This document shows positions 26,757 to 35,442 of a stretch of 64,000 bases of DNA, in pieces. The stretch's first letter is position 1. Each line of letters starts with the position of its first letter. The stretch spans positions 3,416,660 through 3,480,659 of the forward strand of contig NZ_CP007441.1 in NCBI RefSeq assembly GCF_000590475.1, written 5' to 3'. The notes beneath the pieces were generated by a model. The model worked only from the letters and a program-made list of their open reading frames with translations, did no database searches and was not told the DNA's origin. This DNA comes from Stutzerimonas stutzeri. Lineage in GTDB: Bacteria; Pseudomonadota; Gammaproteobacteria; Pseudomonadales; Pseudomonadaceae. Position numbers and translations under genes: made by a program.

Positions 26757-27653
26757 TCAGCGCTGTGCGTCGTTCCAATAGCGCCGCCAGCGCGCAACCA
26801 ACTGCTCTGGAGCTTCCACATAGAAATCGCCGCCGATTTTCAGCGCACCGCTCTGCAGCTCGCTGCGACGTTCGGCAATCATTACGTCTAGGCGCTCACG
26901 CAGGCTCGGCTCACCAAACAGCTCGGGGTGCCGTTGTTTCAGCTGCTGCATCATCGCCAGGTCGTGATCGTCGCCGAGCATGTCGGCCAGGCGCTTGAGC
27001 GTATCGCTACGCAGTTGCATCAGCGTCGGCCAGCTCGGCGCGAGCAGTCGCGTCTGGTACCAGTGATCCTTGACCCGCTTGCGCCACTGGTGAAGCTGCT
27101 CATCGCTCAGATCGAGACGAGCCTTGGCCAGCTCCGCACAGCCATCCGCGTAAGTACGTTGCACGCCCGCGGCAAACAGATCGAAGTCGTTCGTCGCCAG
27201 CTTCCACTTCTCGACCCGCTCGCGGAGCGACTGAAGCTCAGCTGTCGCCTCAACAATTCGCTGATCGATGCCGCTGGTCTCGGTCTCACCACGTCGTGCC
27301 CGGTCCCGTAGCCGCCGCCGCGTTTTTCTCAGCCCCTCTTGCGCAAAAGATTCAGGAAACCGCTCCGCCAGCAGATCCCAACTTTCCAGCATCGCAGCGG
27401 CATCACGGGACTCGGCCAAAGCACGCCCGAGGTCGCGCAAGCGTTGGTTCTCGCGTTTGAACTCGCCGCCCAGGGGCTCGCGTACCAGACGCAACAGCGC
27501 GCGCAGCTCCTTGAAGCGTTTGCGCGCCTGATGCACGCCTTCGGCCCGCTCGGCTGCCGGGGCGCTGAGCGCCTCGATGGCCTTGTCGATGCCCTGCCGG
27601 GCAACCTTGCGCACCTCGGCGGCAGGGTCCTTTGGACGAAGCTTGTAACCCAT
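26757..27653 (-). CDS. CHAD-domain protein
   Basis: A 298-residue, strongly basic all-helical protein. The CHAD signature is visible: conserved His/Arg/Lys in VHQARKRFKELRALLRLV near the N-terminus, and a second repeat QLHQWRKRVKDHWYQTRLL with LADMLGDDHDLAMMQQ. CHAD domains bind inorganic polyphosphate through these basic surfaces and often localise to polyphosphate granules. No CYTH triphosphatase or polyphosphate kinase gene is next to it. The ribosome site GGGAG lies 5 bases before the ATG at 27653. It is downstream of and codirectional with the Hsp70-like gene, with a gap of about 50 bp, so cotranscription is likely. Confidence 0.88.
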   Translation of the reverse strand: MGYKLRPKDPAAEVRKVARQGIDKAIEALSAPAAERAEGVHQARKRFKELRALLRLVREPLGGEFKRENQRLRDLGRALAESRDAAAMLESWDLLAERFPESFAQEGLRKTRRRLRDRARRGETETSGIDQRIVEATAELQSLRERVEKWKLATNDFDLFAAGVQRTYADGCAELAKARLDLSDEQLHQWRKRVKDHWYQTRLLAPSWPTLMQLRSDTLKRLADMLGDDHDLAMMQQLKQRHPELFGEPSLRERLDVMIAERRSELQSGALKIGGDFYVEAPEQLVARWRRYWNDAQR

Positions 27654-27703
27654 GACAACTCCCGATCAGACCCGAGCGCCTTGTGGAGCAGGCACTCACG
27701 AAA

Positions 27704-28969
27704 TCAACCGTAACGCTTCTTCGCCTCGATGGCCAAGCCACTGCCGATACTGCCGAAGCGGTTGCCCTCGACATGGCGCGCCCTGGGCAGCAATCCGGCA
27801 ATGCTCTGGCGCAGGGCAGGAATGGCACTGGAGCCACCGGTGAAAAACACCGTATCAATGTTCTCGTGCTTGAGTCCGGCGCTGAGCAGCAATTGACTGA
27901 CGTTGTCGCGGATTCGTTCGAGCAGCGGATTGATGGCCGCTTCGAATCCCCCGCGGGTCAGGCTCGCCTGCAACCCCGTTTCGATCCGCGCGAAGTCGAT
28001 CAGGTAGCGGTGCTGCTCGGTCAGCTCGATCTTGCCCTGCTCCACCTGCATCGCCAGCCAGTGTCCGGCGCGCTGCTCGATCAGGCTGAACAGCCGATCG
28101 ATACCCGTGGGATCGACGATGTCGTAGCGCATGCTCTGCAGCGCACGCAGCGAGGCCGGAGCATATACCGCGTTGATGGTGTGCCAGGTGGCGAGGTTGA
28201 GATGGGTGCTGGTGGGCATCGGCGCGTCGCTCTTCATCCGGCTGCCATAACCGAACAGCGGCATCACGCCCTGCAGGCTGAGCTGTTTGTCGAAATCAGT
28301 GCCGCCGATGTGCACGCCCGAGGTCGCTAGAATATCGCTCTGCCGATCATCGATGGCGCGCCGCTCCGGTGACAGCCGCACCAGCGAAAAATCGGAGGTA
28401 CCACCGCCAATGTCGACGATCAGCACACGTTCTTCCTGCTCGATACGCGACTCGTAGTCGAAGGCCGCGGCAATGGGCTCGTACTGGAACGACACGTCCT
28501 TGAAGCCGATCTTGTTTGCGGCTGCGGCCAGCGTCTGCGCCGCTTCCCGGTCAGCTTGGGGATCATCATCGACGAAGAATACCGGTCGCCCCAGCACCAC
28601 CTCGTCGAAGACTCGTTCGGCGCTGATTTCGGCGCGCCGCTTGAGCGTGCCGAGGAACAACCCGAGGATGTCCTTGAACGGCATCGCACTGCCCAGCACG
28701 GTCGTTTCGCTCTTCAGCAGTTTGGAGCCCAGCAGACTCTTGAGCGAACGCATCAGCCGGCCTTCGTAGCCCTCCAGGTACTCGGACAGGGCCAGGCGCC
28801 CATATACCGGGCGACGCTCCTCGGCATTGAAGAACACCACCGATGGCAGCGTGTGCTGATCGTCTTCGAGCACGATCAGCGGCTCGCTGGCGGGACGCCA
28901 CCAGCCGACGGTGGAGTTGGAGGTGCCGAAGTCGATGCCGCAGGCGCGGGCGGGTGACGAGTTGTGCAT
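27704..28969 (-). CDS. yegD: Hsp70-family protein, YegD-like
   Basis: A 421-residue actin-fold ATPase of the YegD type: a nucleotide-binding domain without the substrate-binding domain of DnaK. Phosphate-binding loops are GIDFGTSNSTVG at the N-terminus and IVDIGGGTSDFSL in the middle, with the adenosine motif VFFTGGSSAIPAL towards the end. The start at 28969 (MHNSSPARACGIDFG) gives the family N-terminus; the open frame extends 18 codons further. No DnaJ or GrpE gene is nearby. Its function is not established in the family. The adjacent CHAD protein suggests a shared unit. Confidence 0.88.
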   Translation of the reverse strand: MHNSSPARACGIDFGTSNSTVGWWRPASEPLIVLEDDQHTLPSVVFFNAEERRPVYGRLALSEYLEGYEGRLMRSLKSLLGSKLLKSETTVLGSAMPFKDILGLFLGTLKRRAEISAERVFDEVVLGRPVFFVDDDPQADREAAQTLAAAANKIGFKDVSFQYEPIAAAFDYESRIEQEERVLIVDIGGGTSDFSLVRLSPERRAIDDRQSDILATSGVHIGGTDFDKQLSLQGVMPLFGYGSRMKSDAPMPTSTHLNLATWHTINAVYAPASLRALQSMRYDIVDPTGIDRLFSLIEQRAGHWLAMQVEQGKIELTEQHRYLIDFARIETGLQASLTRGGFEAAINPLLERIRDNVSQLLLSAGLKHENIDTVFFTGGSSAIPALRQSIAGLLPRARHVEGNRFGSIGSGLAIEAKKRYG

Positions 28970-29053
28970 GTGCGTTCCGGACTGCCAAAAACGGCCGCGC
29001 AGTTTATGCGAGCCTGCCGGCAAATGCTGGTCAATCGTCGGAGAGATCGAGGG

Positions 29054-29083
29054 ACCGTCGGCAGCACGGCTGCGCTGCCGACG
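29054..29083 (-). terminator. Hairpin between the MFS and Hsp70-like genes
   Basis: An 11-bp stem CCGTCGGCAGC / GCTGCCGACGG encloses an 8-base loop, 9 bp after the MFS stop codon (minus strand). There is no U-tract, so termination is possible but not certain. Confidence 0.45.
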
Positions 29084-29091
29084 GCGGGGGT

Positions 29092-30438
29092 TCAGGCCAG
29101 GGCGGCTTCAGCTTCGCTTGACGACAGGCTCATGTCGTCGGTCATGCGTTTGGCGTCATGACAGAAGGTGCGCGACGCCTGAAACAGAAACACCATGGTC
29201 AGCAGCAGCGAGGCCGGGATCAGATACATCGCGCCGTGCAGCCCCTCTGCGCGGAACACTTCGCTCATCTCACTGGCGCCAGCGGCCAGCATCGCCGACT
29301 CGGCGAAATGATCCGACAGCAGTCCAACCACCACCGTGCCCATGCCGCCGCCGAGCAGGTACAGACCCGCGAAGAACAGTGCCATCGCGGTGGCCCGCAA
29401 ACGCGGTTCGACGACGTCCTGAATGGCGGTGTAGACGCAGGTGTAGAAATTGTAGGAAAACAGCCAGCCAATGCTGAAGACCGCAACGAATACGCCAACC
29501 TCGATCCGACCGGCGAGCAGCGCATAGCCGGTAGCAAGGGTGGCGATGGCCATGCTCGCCGCCGCGAAGATCAGTCGGCCACGAGCGAAGCGCTGATGAA
29601 TCTGGTCAGCGACCCAGCCGCCCAGGGTCAATCCGATCAGACCGGTCAGCCCAACGATCACGCCGGTCGCGACCGAGGCCTCTACCAGCGGCACCGCGTG
29701 ATAGCGCATTAGCAGCGGCACCATGAAGGCGTTGCAGGCATAGGTGGCGAAGTTGAACGCCAGCCCGGCCAGCACCAGCCACCAGAAAGTACGAATCGCC
29801 AATACCTTGCGTACGGGCTGCTGTACGGCCTCCTGAGAAACCTTAACCGTCTCGGCGGCGCCGCGCTGGGGCTCCCTGATGAAAAAGATGAACAGCGCCA
29901 GCAGCAAGCCGGGAACAGCGGCGATGAAGAATGGCGCACGCCAGCTACCGAAGTACGCCACCATCGATCCGATGGTGAAGAACGCCAGCAGCAGCCCAAG
30001 CGGCAGGCCGAGCATGAAGATGCCCATCGCCCGAGCGCGCTTGTGTGCTGGAAACAGGTCGCCTATCAGCGAGTTCGCCGCTGGCGCATAGCTGGCCTCA
30101 CCAATGCCGATGCCCATGCGCACCAGCAGGAAGCTCCAGAAATTCCATGCAAACCCGTTGACCGCCGTCAGGCCGCTCCACACGGTGAGGCCCCAGCCCA
30201 TGATCTTGCGGCGCGAACCGATATCGGCCATACGCCCCAAGGGCACACCGGCAATCGCGTAGATGATGGTGAACGCGGTACCGATCAAACCCAATTGGAA
30301 GTCGTTGAGGTCCCACTCCAGGCGGATCGGTTCGGCGATGATGGCGGGAATCGTGCGGTCGAAGAAATTGAACAGGTTGGCCAGAAACAGCAGAAACAGG
30401 ACGCGCCAGGCGTTCGCGGCTTGGGTGGATGGCTGCAT
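29092..30438 (-). CDS. Major facilitator superfamily transporter
   Basis: A 448-residue inner-membrane carrier with 12 predicted helices. The motif-A loop reads GRMADIGSRRKIMGWG between helices 2 and 3, and GIGEASYAPAANSLIGD in helix 4-5 resembles the spinster-like and glucarate-like branches of the superfamily. The second half repeats the fold (GGWVADQIHQRFARGR). No substrate can be read from the sequence. The hyi-type gene upstream on the same strand is about 120 bp away and separated by a likely promoter region, so a link to glyoxylate or hydroxypyruvate metabolism is only a guess. Confidence 0.85.
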   Translation of the reverse strand: MQPSTQAANAWRVLFLLFLANLFNFFDRTIPAIIAEPIRLEWDLNDFQLGLIGTAFTIIYAIAGVPLGRMADIGSRRKIMGWGLTVWSGLTAVNGFAWNFWSFLLVRMGIGIGEASYAPAANSLIGDLFPAHKRARAMGIFMLGLPLGLLLAFFTIGSMVAYFGSWRAPFFIAAVPGLLLALFIFFIREPQRGAAETVKVSQEAVQQPVRKVLAIRTFWWLVLAGLAFNFATYACNAFMVPLLMRYHAVPLVEASVATGVIVGLTGLIGLTLGGWVADQIHQRFARGRLIFAAASMAIATLATGYALLAGRIEVGVFVAVFSIGWLFSYNFYTCVYTAIQDVVEPRLRATAMALFFAGLYLLGGGMGTVVVGLLSDHFAESAMLAAGASEMSEVFRAEGLHGAMYLIPASLLLTMVFLFQASRTFCHDAKRMTDDMSLSSSEAEAALA

Positions 30439-30559
30439 GACGTCGCTCTCGATTTATTGTTCTATGCCGGCCGTCTGACCGACTCGACGCCGACTCTAGA
30501 GCGCTGGCGCTCGTCTGTCTGTGACCATCATCTGCGCTTATGCCGGACAATGCGGCCGT

Positions 30560-31342
30560 TCAGTGCTTTCGCCACGTTTCCAGCCAGCCCAGGCCGCCAT
30601 GGGTATCCGTGCCTTCGGGTCGATATTCGGCCGATAACCAGCCGTCATAGCCCACCGCTCGCAAGGCATCGATCAGCGGCTCGAACGCCACCGAACCGGT
30701 GCCGGGCGCGCCGCGACCGGGGCAGTCGGCGAACTGCACATGGCCAATGCGCGAGCCCAGCAGGCGGATACCTGCGGCTACGTCCAGCTGCTGCCGAGCC
30801 ATGTGATAGAGATCCAGCTGCGCCTGGCAATTGGGGTGATCGACCCGTTGCAACAAGGCGTGCAGATCGTCCGGCGTGTTGACCAGAAAGCCCGGCATAT
30901 CCAACGGGTTGATCGCCTCGCAGACCACCCGGATGCCCAGCAGCGCGAAGGCCTCGGCGCTCTTGCGCAGATTGCCCGCCAGGGTCTCCAGCGCCTGGTC
31001 GCGAGTCAGACCCTCGGCCAGTCGACCGGGCAGTACGTTGACGCACATCGGCCGCACCATGGCCGCGTAAGTCAGTGCTTCCTGCAGGGCAGCATCGAAG
31101 GCTGCTTGCCGTGACGGGACCGCAGCCAAGCCGGGACCGCCCTGCGTGAAATCACCGGCTGGCAGATTGATCAGCACCAAAGGCAAATCTGCACGTTCGA
31201 GCTGTTCCTTGAGATGGATCGCTGGCAGTTCATAGGGAAACTGGATCTCGACACCGTCGAACCCGGCAACGCGGGCCGCCATGACGCGCTCGGCAAGCGG
31301 CAGCTCGTTGAACAGCATGGACAGGTTGGCAGCGATCTTCAT
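30560..31342 (-). CDS. hyi: Hydroxypyruvate isomerase-like sugar-phosphate isomerase/epimerase
   Basis: A 260-residue AP-endonuclease-2-like TIM barrel. Hyi interconverts hydroxypyruvate and tartronate semialdehyde in glyoxylate assimilation. Supporting motifs are MKIAANLSMLF at the start, VCEAINPLDMPGF with the metal/acid Glu, QLDLYHMAR, GHVQFADCPGRGAPGTG, and a final LSAEYRPEG containing the second catalytic Glu. It overlaps the stop codon of the dehydrogenase upstream by four bases. Pairing with a tartronate-semialdehyde-reductase-like enzyme supports the Hyi call over the related OtnI. Glyoxylate carboligase (gcl) is not in the window. Confidence 0.85.
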   Translation of the reverse strand: MKIAANLSMLFNELPLAERVMAARVAGFDGVEIQFPYELPAIHLKEQLERADLPLVLINLPAGDFTQGGPGLAAVPSRQAAFDAALQEALTYAAMVRPMCVNVLPGRLAEGLTRDQALETLAGNLRKSAEAFALLGIRVVCEAINPLDMPGFLVNTPDDLHALLQRVDHPNCQAQLDLYHMARQQLDVAAGIRLLGSRIGHVQFADCPGRGAPGTGSVAFEPLIDALRAVGYDGWLSAEYRPEGTDTHGGLGWLETWRKH

Positions 31343-32226
31343 GAGTTCTGCTCCCGATACATATTCACCAGCGTGGACGGATCGTTTTCAAGGTTTCCTT
31401 GGCTGCCATGCAGGCGCATCAGCTGCGCCGCCAGCCCGGTCATCGGCGTAGCACTGCCTTCTTCGCGTGACAGTTGCACGGCCGTATCGAGGTCCTTGAG
31501 CAAGGTCCGCACATGCCATTTCACCGGCTCGAACTCGCTGCTGGCCATCTGCGGAGCGAGGATCTGCAACGGTTTGGAATCGGCGAAGCCACCAGCGAGC
31601 GCCGGTGCGATCAGGCTGGCGTCTACGCCGGAGCGCTCGGCCAGCGCCACCACCTCGGCAATGACCAGCGCATTGCAAGCGACGATCATCTGGTTGCAGG
31701 CCTTGGTCACCTGACCTGCGCCGACATCGCCCATATGCGTCAAGCGCTGCCCCAGATGCGCCAGTATCGGTCGTACCCGCTCGATGTCTTCACTTCGGCC
31801 ACCGGCCATTATCGCCAGGCTCCCCGCCTCGGCGCCGGCCGTGCCGCCGGACACGGGTGCGTCGACCCAGCGCATGCCACTGCGTGCCTCGAGCTCGGCA
31901 GCCAGGGCGCGCGTGGCGGCCGGCTCCAGGCTGGAATGATCGACCAGCACCTGCCCCGCCCGTGCACTCTCGACGATGCCACCGGCGCCGAACACCACCT
32001 CGCGCACCACCGCCGTATCAGCCAGGCACAGCAACACCACATCGGCCTCAGCGCAAAGCTCGGCGGGGCTGTTCACCTGCCGCGCGCCGGCTTCGACAAG
32101 GGGCGTGCATTTTTCTGGCGAGCGGTTCCAGACGGTCAGCGGAAAACCGGCGGCAAGCAACCGACGGCACATGCGCAGCCCCATCAGGCCGATGCCAGCA
32201 AAAGCAATGGATGGCAATTCAGACAT
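31339..32226 (-). CDS. NAD(P)-dependent beta-hydroxyacid dehydrogenase (tartronate semialdehyde reductase-like)
   Basis: A 295-residue 3-hydroxyisobutyrate-dehydrogenase-family enzyme. The N-terminal Rossmann motif is AFAGIGLMGLRMC, followed by the substrate loop DAPVSGGTAGAEAGSLA and the catalytic Lys in GAGQVTKACNQMI. The ATG at 32226 has AAGGA 8 bases upstream; a TTG one codon earlier is less likely. It is first in a two-gene unit with hyi (ATGA overlap). In Pseudomonas the usual order is gcl-hyi-glxR; here the reductase precedes hyi and gcl is missing, so the exact substrate (tartronate semialdehyde or another 3-hydroxyacid) is inferred. Confidence 0.82.
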   Translation of the reverse strand: MSELPSIAFAGIGLMGLRMCRRLLAAGFPLTVWNRSPEKCTPLVEAGARQVNSPAELCAEADVVLLCLADTAVVREVVFGAGGIVESARAGQVLVDHSSLEPAATRALAAELEARSGMRWVDAPVSGGTAGAEAGSLAIMAGGRSEDIERVRPILAHLGQRLTHMGDVGAGQVTKACNQMIVACNALVIAEVVALAERSGVDASLIAPALAGGFADSKPLQILAPQMASSEFEPVKWHVRTLLKDLDTAVQLSREEGSATPMTGLAAQLMRLHGSQGNLENDPSTLVNMYREQNS

Positions 32227-32294
32227 CAACGTAATCCTTGAGCAAAAATGACGGCGATTCTAGCGCCGCAATGACCGCTGCGAATAAGCGTTCC

Positions 32295-32618
32295 TCAGAA
32301 CACCTCGCCTTTGTCCCAGAGGCGCACCAGCTCTCCGGGGGCCTGTTCCTCGGGAATCTGGAGAACCATTTCGTCGTCGCGCTCGTTTTCCCGATAGCGC
32401 AGCTCAATCTGGTAATAACGGCGATCGCCCTGCCCGCTGGTACCGGTAGCCAGCGGCAGGCAGCCTTCCAGTACCGAGCAGATCTGCCCACGTTGTTGCT
32501 CATCGCAACGGGCAAAGTCGATCTCGCGCGGGCGGCTGAGCGCCTGCATTGTGGCAAAACCACCTTGCCTCGACAGGCGAACGGTCGCGTCATTGCCCAA
32601 AGTCGGTAGCTGTTTCAT
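32295..32618 (-). CDS. Emfourin-like inhibitor of protealysin-type metalloprotease
   Basis: A 107-residue cytoplasmic protein encoded 9 bp after an M4 protease gene, with an excellent ribosome site (GAGGAGG). The segment VRLSRQGGFATMQ followed by a short beta-rich domain (YYQIELRYRE) resembles emfourin, the protein inhibitor encoded next to protealysin in Serratia. The order protease-then-inhibitor and tight spacing are the same. It would bind and block the mature protease and protect the producing cell. The call depends mainly on context and the RxGGF motif. Confidence 0.75.
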   Translation of the reverse strand: MKQLPTLGNDATVRLSRQGGFATMQALSRPREIDFARCDEQQRGQICSVLEGCLPLATGTSGQGDRRYYQIELRYRENERDDEMVLQIPEEQAPGELVRLWDKGEVF

Positions 32619-32627
32619 GGAGCCTCC

Positions 32628-33680
32628 TCAGTTCACCATCACTCCGACGCCCGCCCAGGCCTGTTCCACCGCCTGCGCCTCGCCATCACCGAAGCGAACG
32701 GTCGCGTTATCCACCGTTAACCGGGCGAACGCGACGAAATCCGCATCATTGGCCAGGCGAGGATCGCACAGGGTGTCGTACCAGATGCGCCCGGCCTTTT
32801 CCCAGGCGTGGCCGCCGATCGCCGTGGCAGCAAGATAAAACGCACGGTTGGGAATGCCGGAGTTCAGGTGCACACCGCCATTGTCATCGCGGGTGTCGAT
32901 AAAGTCGCGCATGTGCCCGGGCTGTGGGTCCTTGCCCAGCAACGGGTCGTCGTAGGCGCTGCCGGGATTGGCCATCGAACGCAGCGCCGAACCCTGCACC
33001 TTGTCTGTCAGCAGCTCGGCGCCGATCAGCCAGTCGGCCTGGTCCGCCGTCTGCTTGAGGCTGAACTGCCGGACCAGCACGCCGAACACGTCGGAAACCG
33101 ACTCGTTCAAGGCACCGGACTGATTGAAATACACCAGCCCGGCTTCGCTTTCGGTGACACCATGGGCCAACTCGTGGGCCACGACATCCAGCGAAAGGGT
33201 GAAACGATTGAAGATTTCGCCGTCGCCATCACCGAAGACCATCTGCGCGCCGTTCCAGAAGGCGTTTTCATAGCCGACACCGTAATGCACCGTCCCGACC
33301 AGCGGGAAGCCGTGGTTGTCGATGGAATCGCGACCGAATGCCTGCCAAAAGAACTCGTGAGTGATCCCAAGCGCGTCATAGGCCTCGTCGACCGCTGCGT
33401 CGGCGACCGGCGGCTGGCCTTCGATCCGCGCCAGCACCCCCGGCAGCACCATCTGCTGCTGGGCGTCGTGAATGCTACGCCGCGGCGCCCCCGGCCGGCC
33501 GCGTTCGGGCAACACACTGACCATCGGCTGGCGATTGGGCGGCCCTGAGTTGGGCAACAGCTTATTTACGTGACCCAGCGTGCCCAGCGCGCGTTCGCGC
33601 TGCCATTCCGAGCCGTTATCGATGATGTGCCGCAGGATATAGGGCGGGATGAAGCCGTGGCACGAAGTCCGACCGAGCAT
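32628..33680 (-). CDS. Protealysin-like M4 (thermolysin-family) metalloprotease
   Basis: A 350-residue zinc protease precursor without a signal peptide. The short propeptide carries the protealysin-type CHGFIPPYIL motif (residues 7-16), in which Cys can act as a zinc-blocking switch. The catalytic domain has HELAH (169-173) with Glu170, third ligand Glu193 in LNESVSDVFG, and the downstream GGVHLNSGIPNRAF histidine. Family members lacking a signal peptide are made in the cytoplasm, exported by an unresolved route, and used against host or competitor proteins. The emfourin-like inhibitor follows in the same operon. The ribosome site GAAGGGGG is close to the ATG at 33680. Confidence 0.9.
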   Translation of the reverse strand: MLGRTSCHGFIPPYILRHIIDNGSEWQRERALGTLGHVNKLLPNSGPPNRQPMVSVLPERGRPGAPRRSIHDAQQQMVLPGVLARIEGQPPVADAAVDEAYDALGITHEFFWQAFGRDSIDNHGFPLVGTVHYGVGYENAFWNGAQMVFGDGDGEIFNRFTLSLDVVAHELAHGVTESEAGLVYFNQSGALNESVSDVFGVLVRQFSLKQTADQADWLIGAELLTDKVQGSALRSMANPGSAYDDPLLGKDPQPGHMRDFIDTRDDNGGVHLNSGIPNRAFYLAATAIGGHAWEKAGRIWYDTLCDPRLANDADFVAFARLTVDNATVRFGDGEAQAVEQAWAGVGVMVN

Positions 33681-33881
33681 GAAGAGCCCCCTTCAAAACA
33701 TATGGCTGCCGTGTGCACCCATACCTCTCTGATCAGGTCCTGTCCGTTGCGTTGCTTCGTCCGGCTATTTATTTGTCGGCGTCGACAAAGCGAACGAAAA
33801 CGCCATGCGAGCCGGCCTGCCCACGCCATCGGTAAAAAGCAGCAGCCGCGAAGCGCAGCCTGGAATGCCCTGAGGACTAGT

Positions 33882-34202
33882 CTAGCTGTCGTTCGCCGAG
33901 TGCCCCAGTCGCGCCGGGACAGACTTGCCCTCCAGTGCGCGGATCGCTTCGTCCAGCTGCTGAATGCAGAGATCGATGGCCATCTGCCGCAGCGCATCCG
34001 GCCACTCATGGTCGGACACCGGTTCGACCAGATCGAGCAAGGCGGAATAGCCGACGAGCATTCCATGCTTGACCTTCAGCGTCTGGCCATCGCGCAACAG
34101 GGTTACAGGGTCCCGCGAGACGATTGTCGCGCCAGCGCCGAGCATTTCGTCGATGTGTTTTCGAAGGGCGTGGAATGTACGTTTGTCTTGTTGCTCTTCC
34201 AT
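33882..34202 (-). CDS. Conserved hypothetical protein (106 aa)
   Basis: A 106-residue cytoplasmic protein with no motif I recognise. It is mostly helical with a central VTLLRDGQTLKVKHGMLVG hairpin. Two acidic helices follow, ending PARLGHSANDS. The start ATG at 34202 has only a weak ribosome site. The gene lies about 200 bp from the protealysin-like gene and is divergent from the ABC importer cluster. Codon use is like its neighbours, so I believe it is coding; nothing supports a function. Confidence 0.55.
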   Translation of the reverse strand: MEEQQDKRTFHALRKHIDEMLGAGATIVSRDPVTLLRDGQTLKVKHGMLVGYSALLDLVEPVSDHEWPDALRQMAIDLCIQQLDEAIRALEGKSVPARLGHSANDS

Positions 34203-34454
34203 AGCAATTGGCCATCTTCCATGAAGGCGGCGATTCTAGGACAACCGTGAACTGAATCACAAAAGATTTCCACGGCCTGGCAAGCGCGTCAGATCAGGTG
34301 CGAGTGATCGTCCTTACGCTGACGTCCATCGCTGGGCGAAGATTTTCAAGGTTGCAGCCCAACAGTTCCGCTGAAATAGCCATGCGACTTGCACCGCCGC
34401 ACCTCTCTACCTCTATAATCCGCGCGCTTTCCGCTATTGAACCGGAGAACCACA

Positions 34455-35306
34455 ATGTTGAAGCGAACCCTGGCAGCCCTTGCCGGCCTTGCCGTATCCC
34501 TGTCTTTTGTTACCGCTCATGCGGCCGAAACCCTTCGGGTATCGGCCATCCCCGATGAAGCCCCGACCGAGCTGATCCGCAAGTTCGAACCGCTGGGCCA
34601 ATACCTCGAAAAACAACTGGGCATGCCGGTGAAGTTCACTCCGGTTTCCGACTACGCCGCGGTGGTCGAATCCCTTGCTTCCGACCGTCTCGACCTCGCC
34701 TGGCTCGGTGGCTTCACCTTTGTCCAGACCCGCCTGAAGACTGGCGACGCGATTCCACTGGTGCAACGTGAGCAGGACGAGAAATTCACCAGCAAATTCA
34801 TTACGGCCAATCCGGACGTGGAAACGTTGCAGGACCTCAAGGGCAAAACTTTCGCCTTCGGCTCCGTGTCTTCGACCTCCGGCAGCCTGATGCCACGCTA
34901 CTTCATGATCAGGGACGGCATCGACCCCGAGCAGTTTTTCAAGCGCATCGCGTATTCGGGCGCGCATGACGCCACCGCTGCCTGGGTCGAAGCCGGCAAG
35001 GCCGATGGCGGTGTGCTCAACGCCTCTGTATGGGACAAGCTGGTCGCCGCCGGTAAGGTCGACACCGACAAGGTCCGGGTGATTTCTACCACACCGCCCT
35101 ACTTCGACTACAACTGGACGGTCCGCGGCAACCTGGATCCTGCGCTGGTCGCCAAGATCAAAGCCGCCTTCCTCGCGCTGGATCCGGAGAACCCGGAACA
35201 CAAGAAGATTCTTGATTTGCAAGCCGCCAGCCGCTTCATCGAGACCCGCCCGGAGAATTATGAAGGCATCGAGCAAGCTGCGCGCGCCGCTGGCCTGTTG
35301 AAGTAA
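34455..35306 (+). CDS. PhnD/PtxB-type ABC importer substrate-binding protein
   Basis: A 283-residue periplasmic protein with a signal peptide (LSFVTAHA). The phosphonate-binding-protein pattern VSAIPDEAPTELIRKFEPLG with DYAAVVESLASDRLDLAWLG is clear. Relatives with the AIPDEAP-type start are often labelled putative selenate binding protein; PhnD relatives bind phosphonates and PtxB binds phosphite. The ATG at 34455 follows GGAG at 7-base spacing. It is first in a four-gene importer with an ATPase and two permeases. No phn lyase, ptxD or htxA gene is adjacent, so the oxyanion is unknown. Confidence 0.85.
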   Translation: MLKRTLAALAGLAVSLSFVTAHAAETLRVSAIPDEAPTELIRKFEPLGQYLEKQLGMPVKFTPVSDYAAVVESLASDRLDLAWLGGFTFVQTRLKTGDAIPLVQREQDEKFTSKFITANPDVETLQDLKGKTFAFGSVSSTSGSLMPRYFMIRDGIDPEQFFKRIAYSGAHDATAAWVEAGKADGGVLNASVWDKLVAAGKVDTDKVRVISTTPPYFDYNWTVRGNLDPALVAKIKAAFLALDPENPEHKKILDLQAASRFIETRPENYEGIEQAARAAGLLK

Positions 35307-35442
35307 TTCCCCACATCCGACCCGCCGCGGTCGAGGTGCCGCCAGAATCGGACGGCTCGGCCTCACGCCCGGCCGTGCGGCGACAATGCCCTCGTGGCGA
35401 TGCACCAGGAGATCCGCCTGATGCAGCGCCTAGGTAGCCAAG

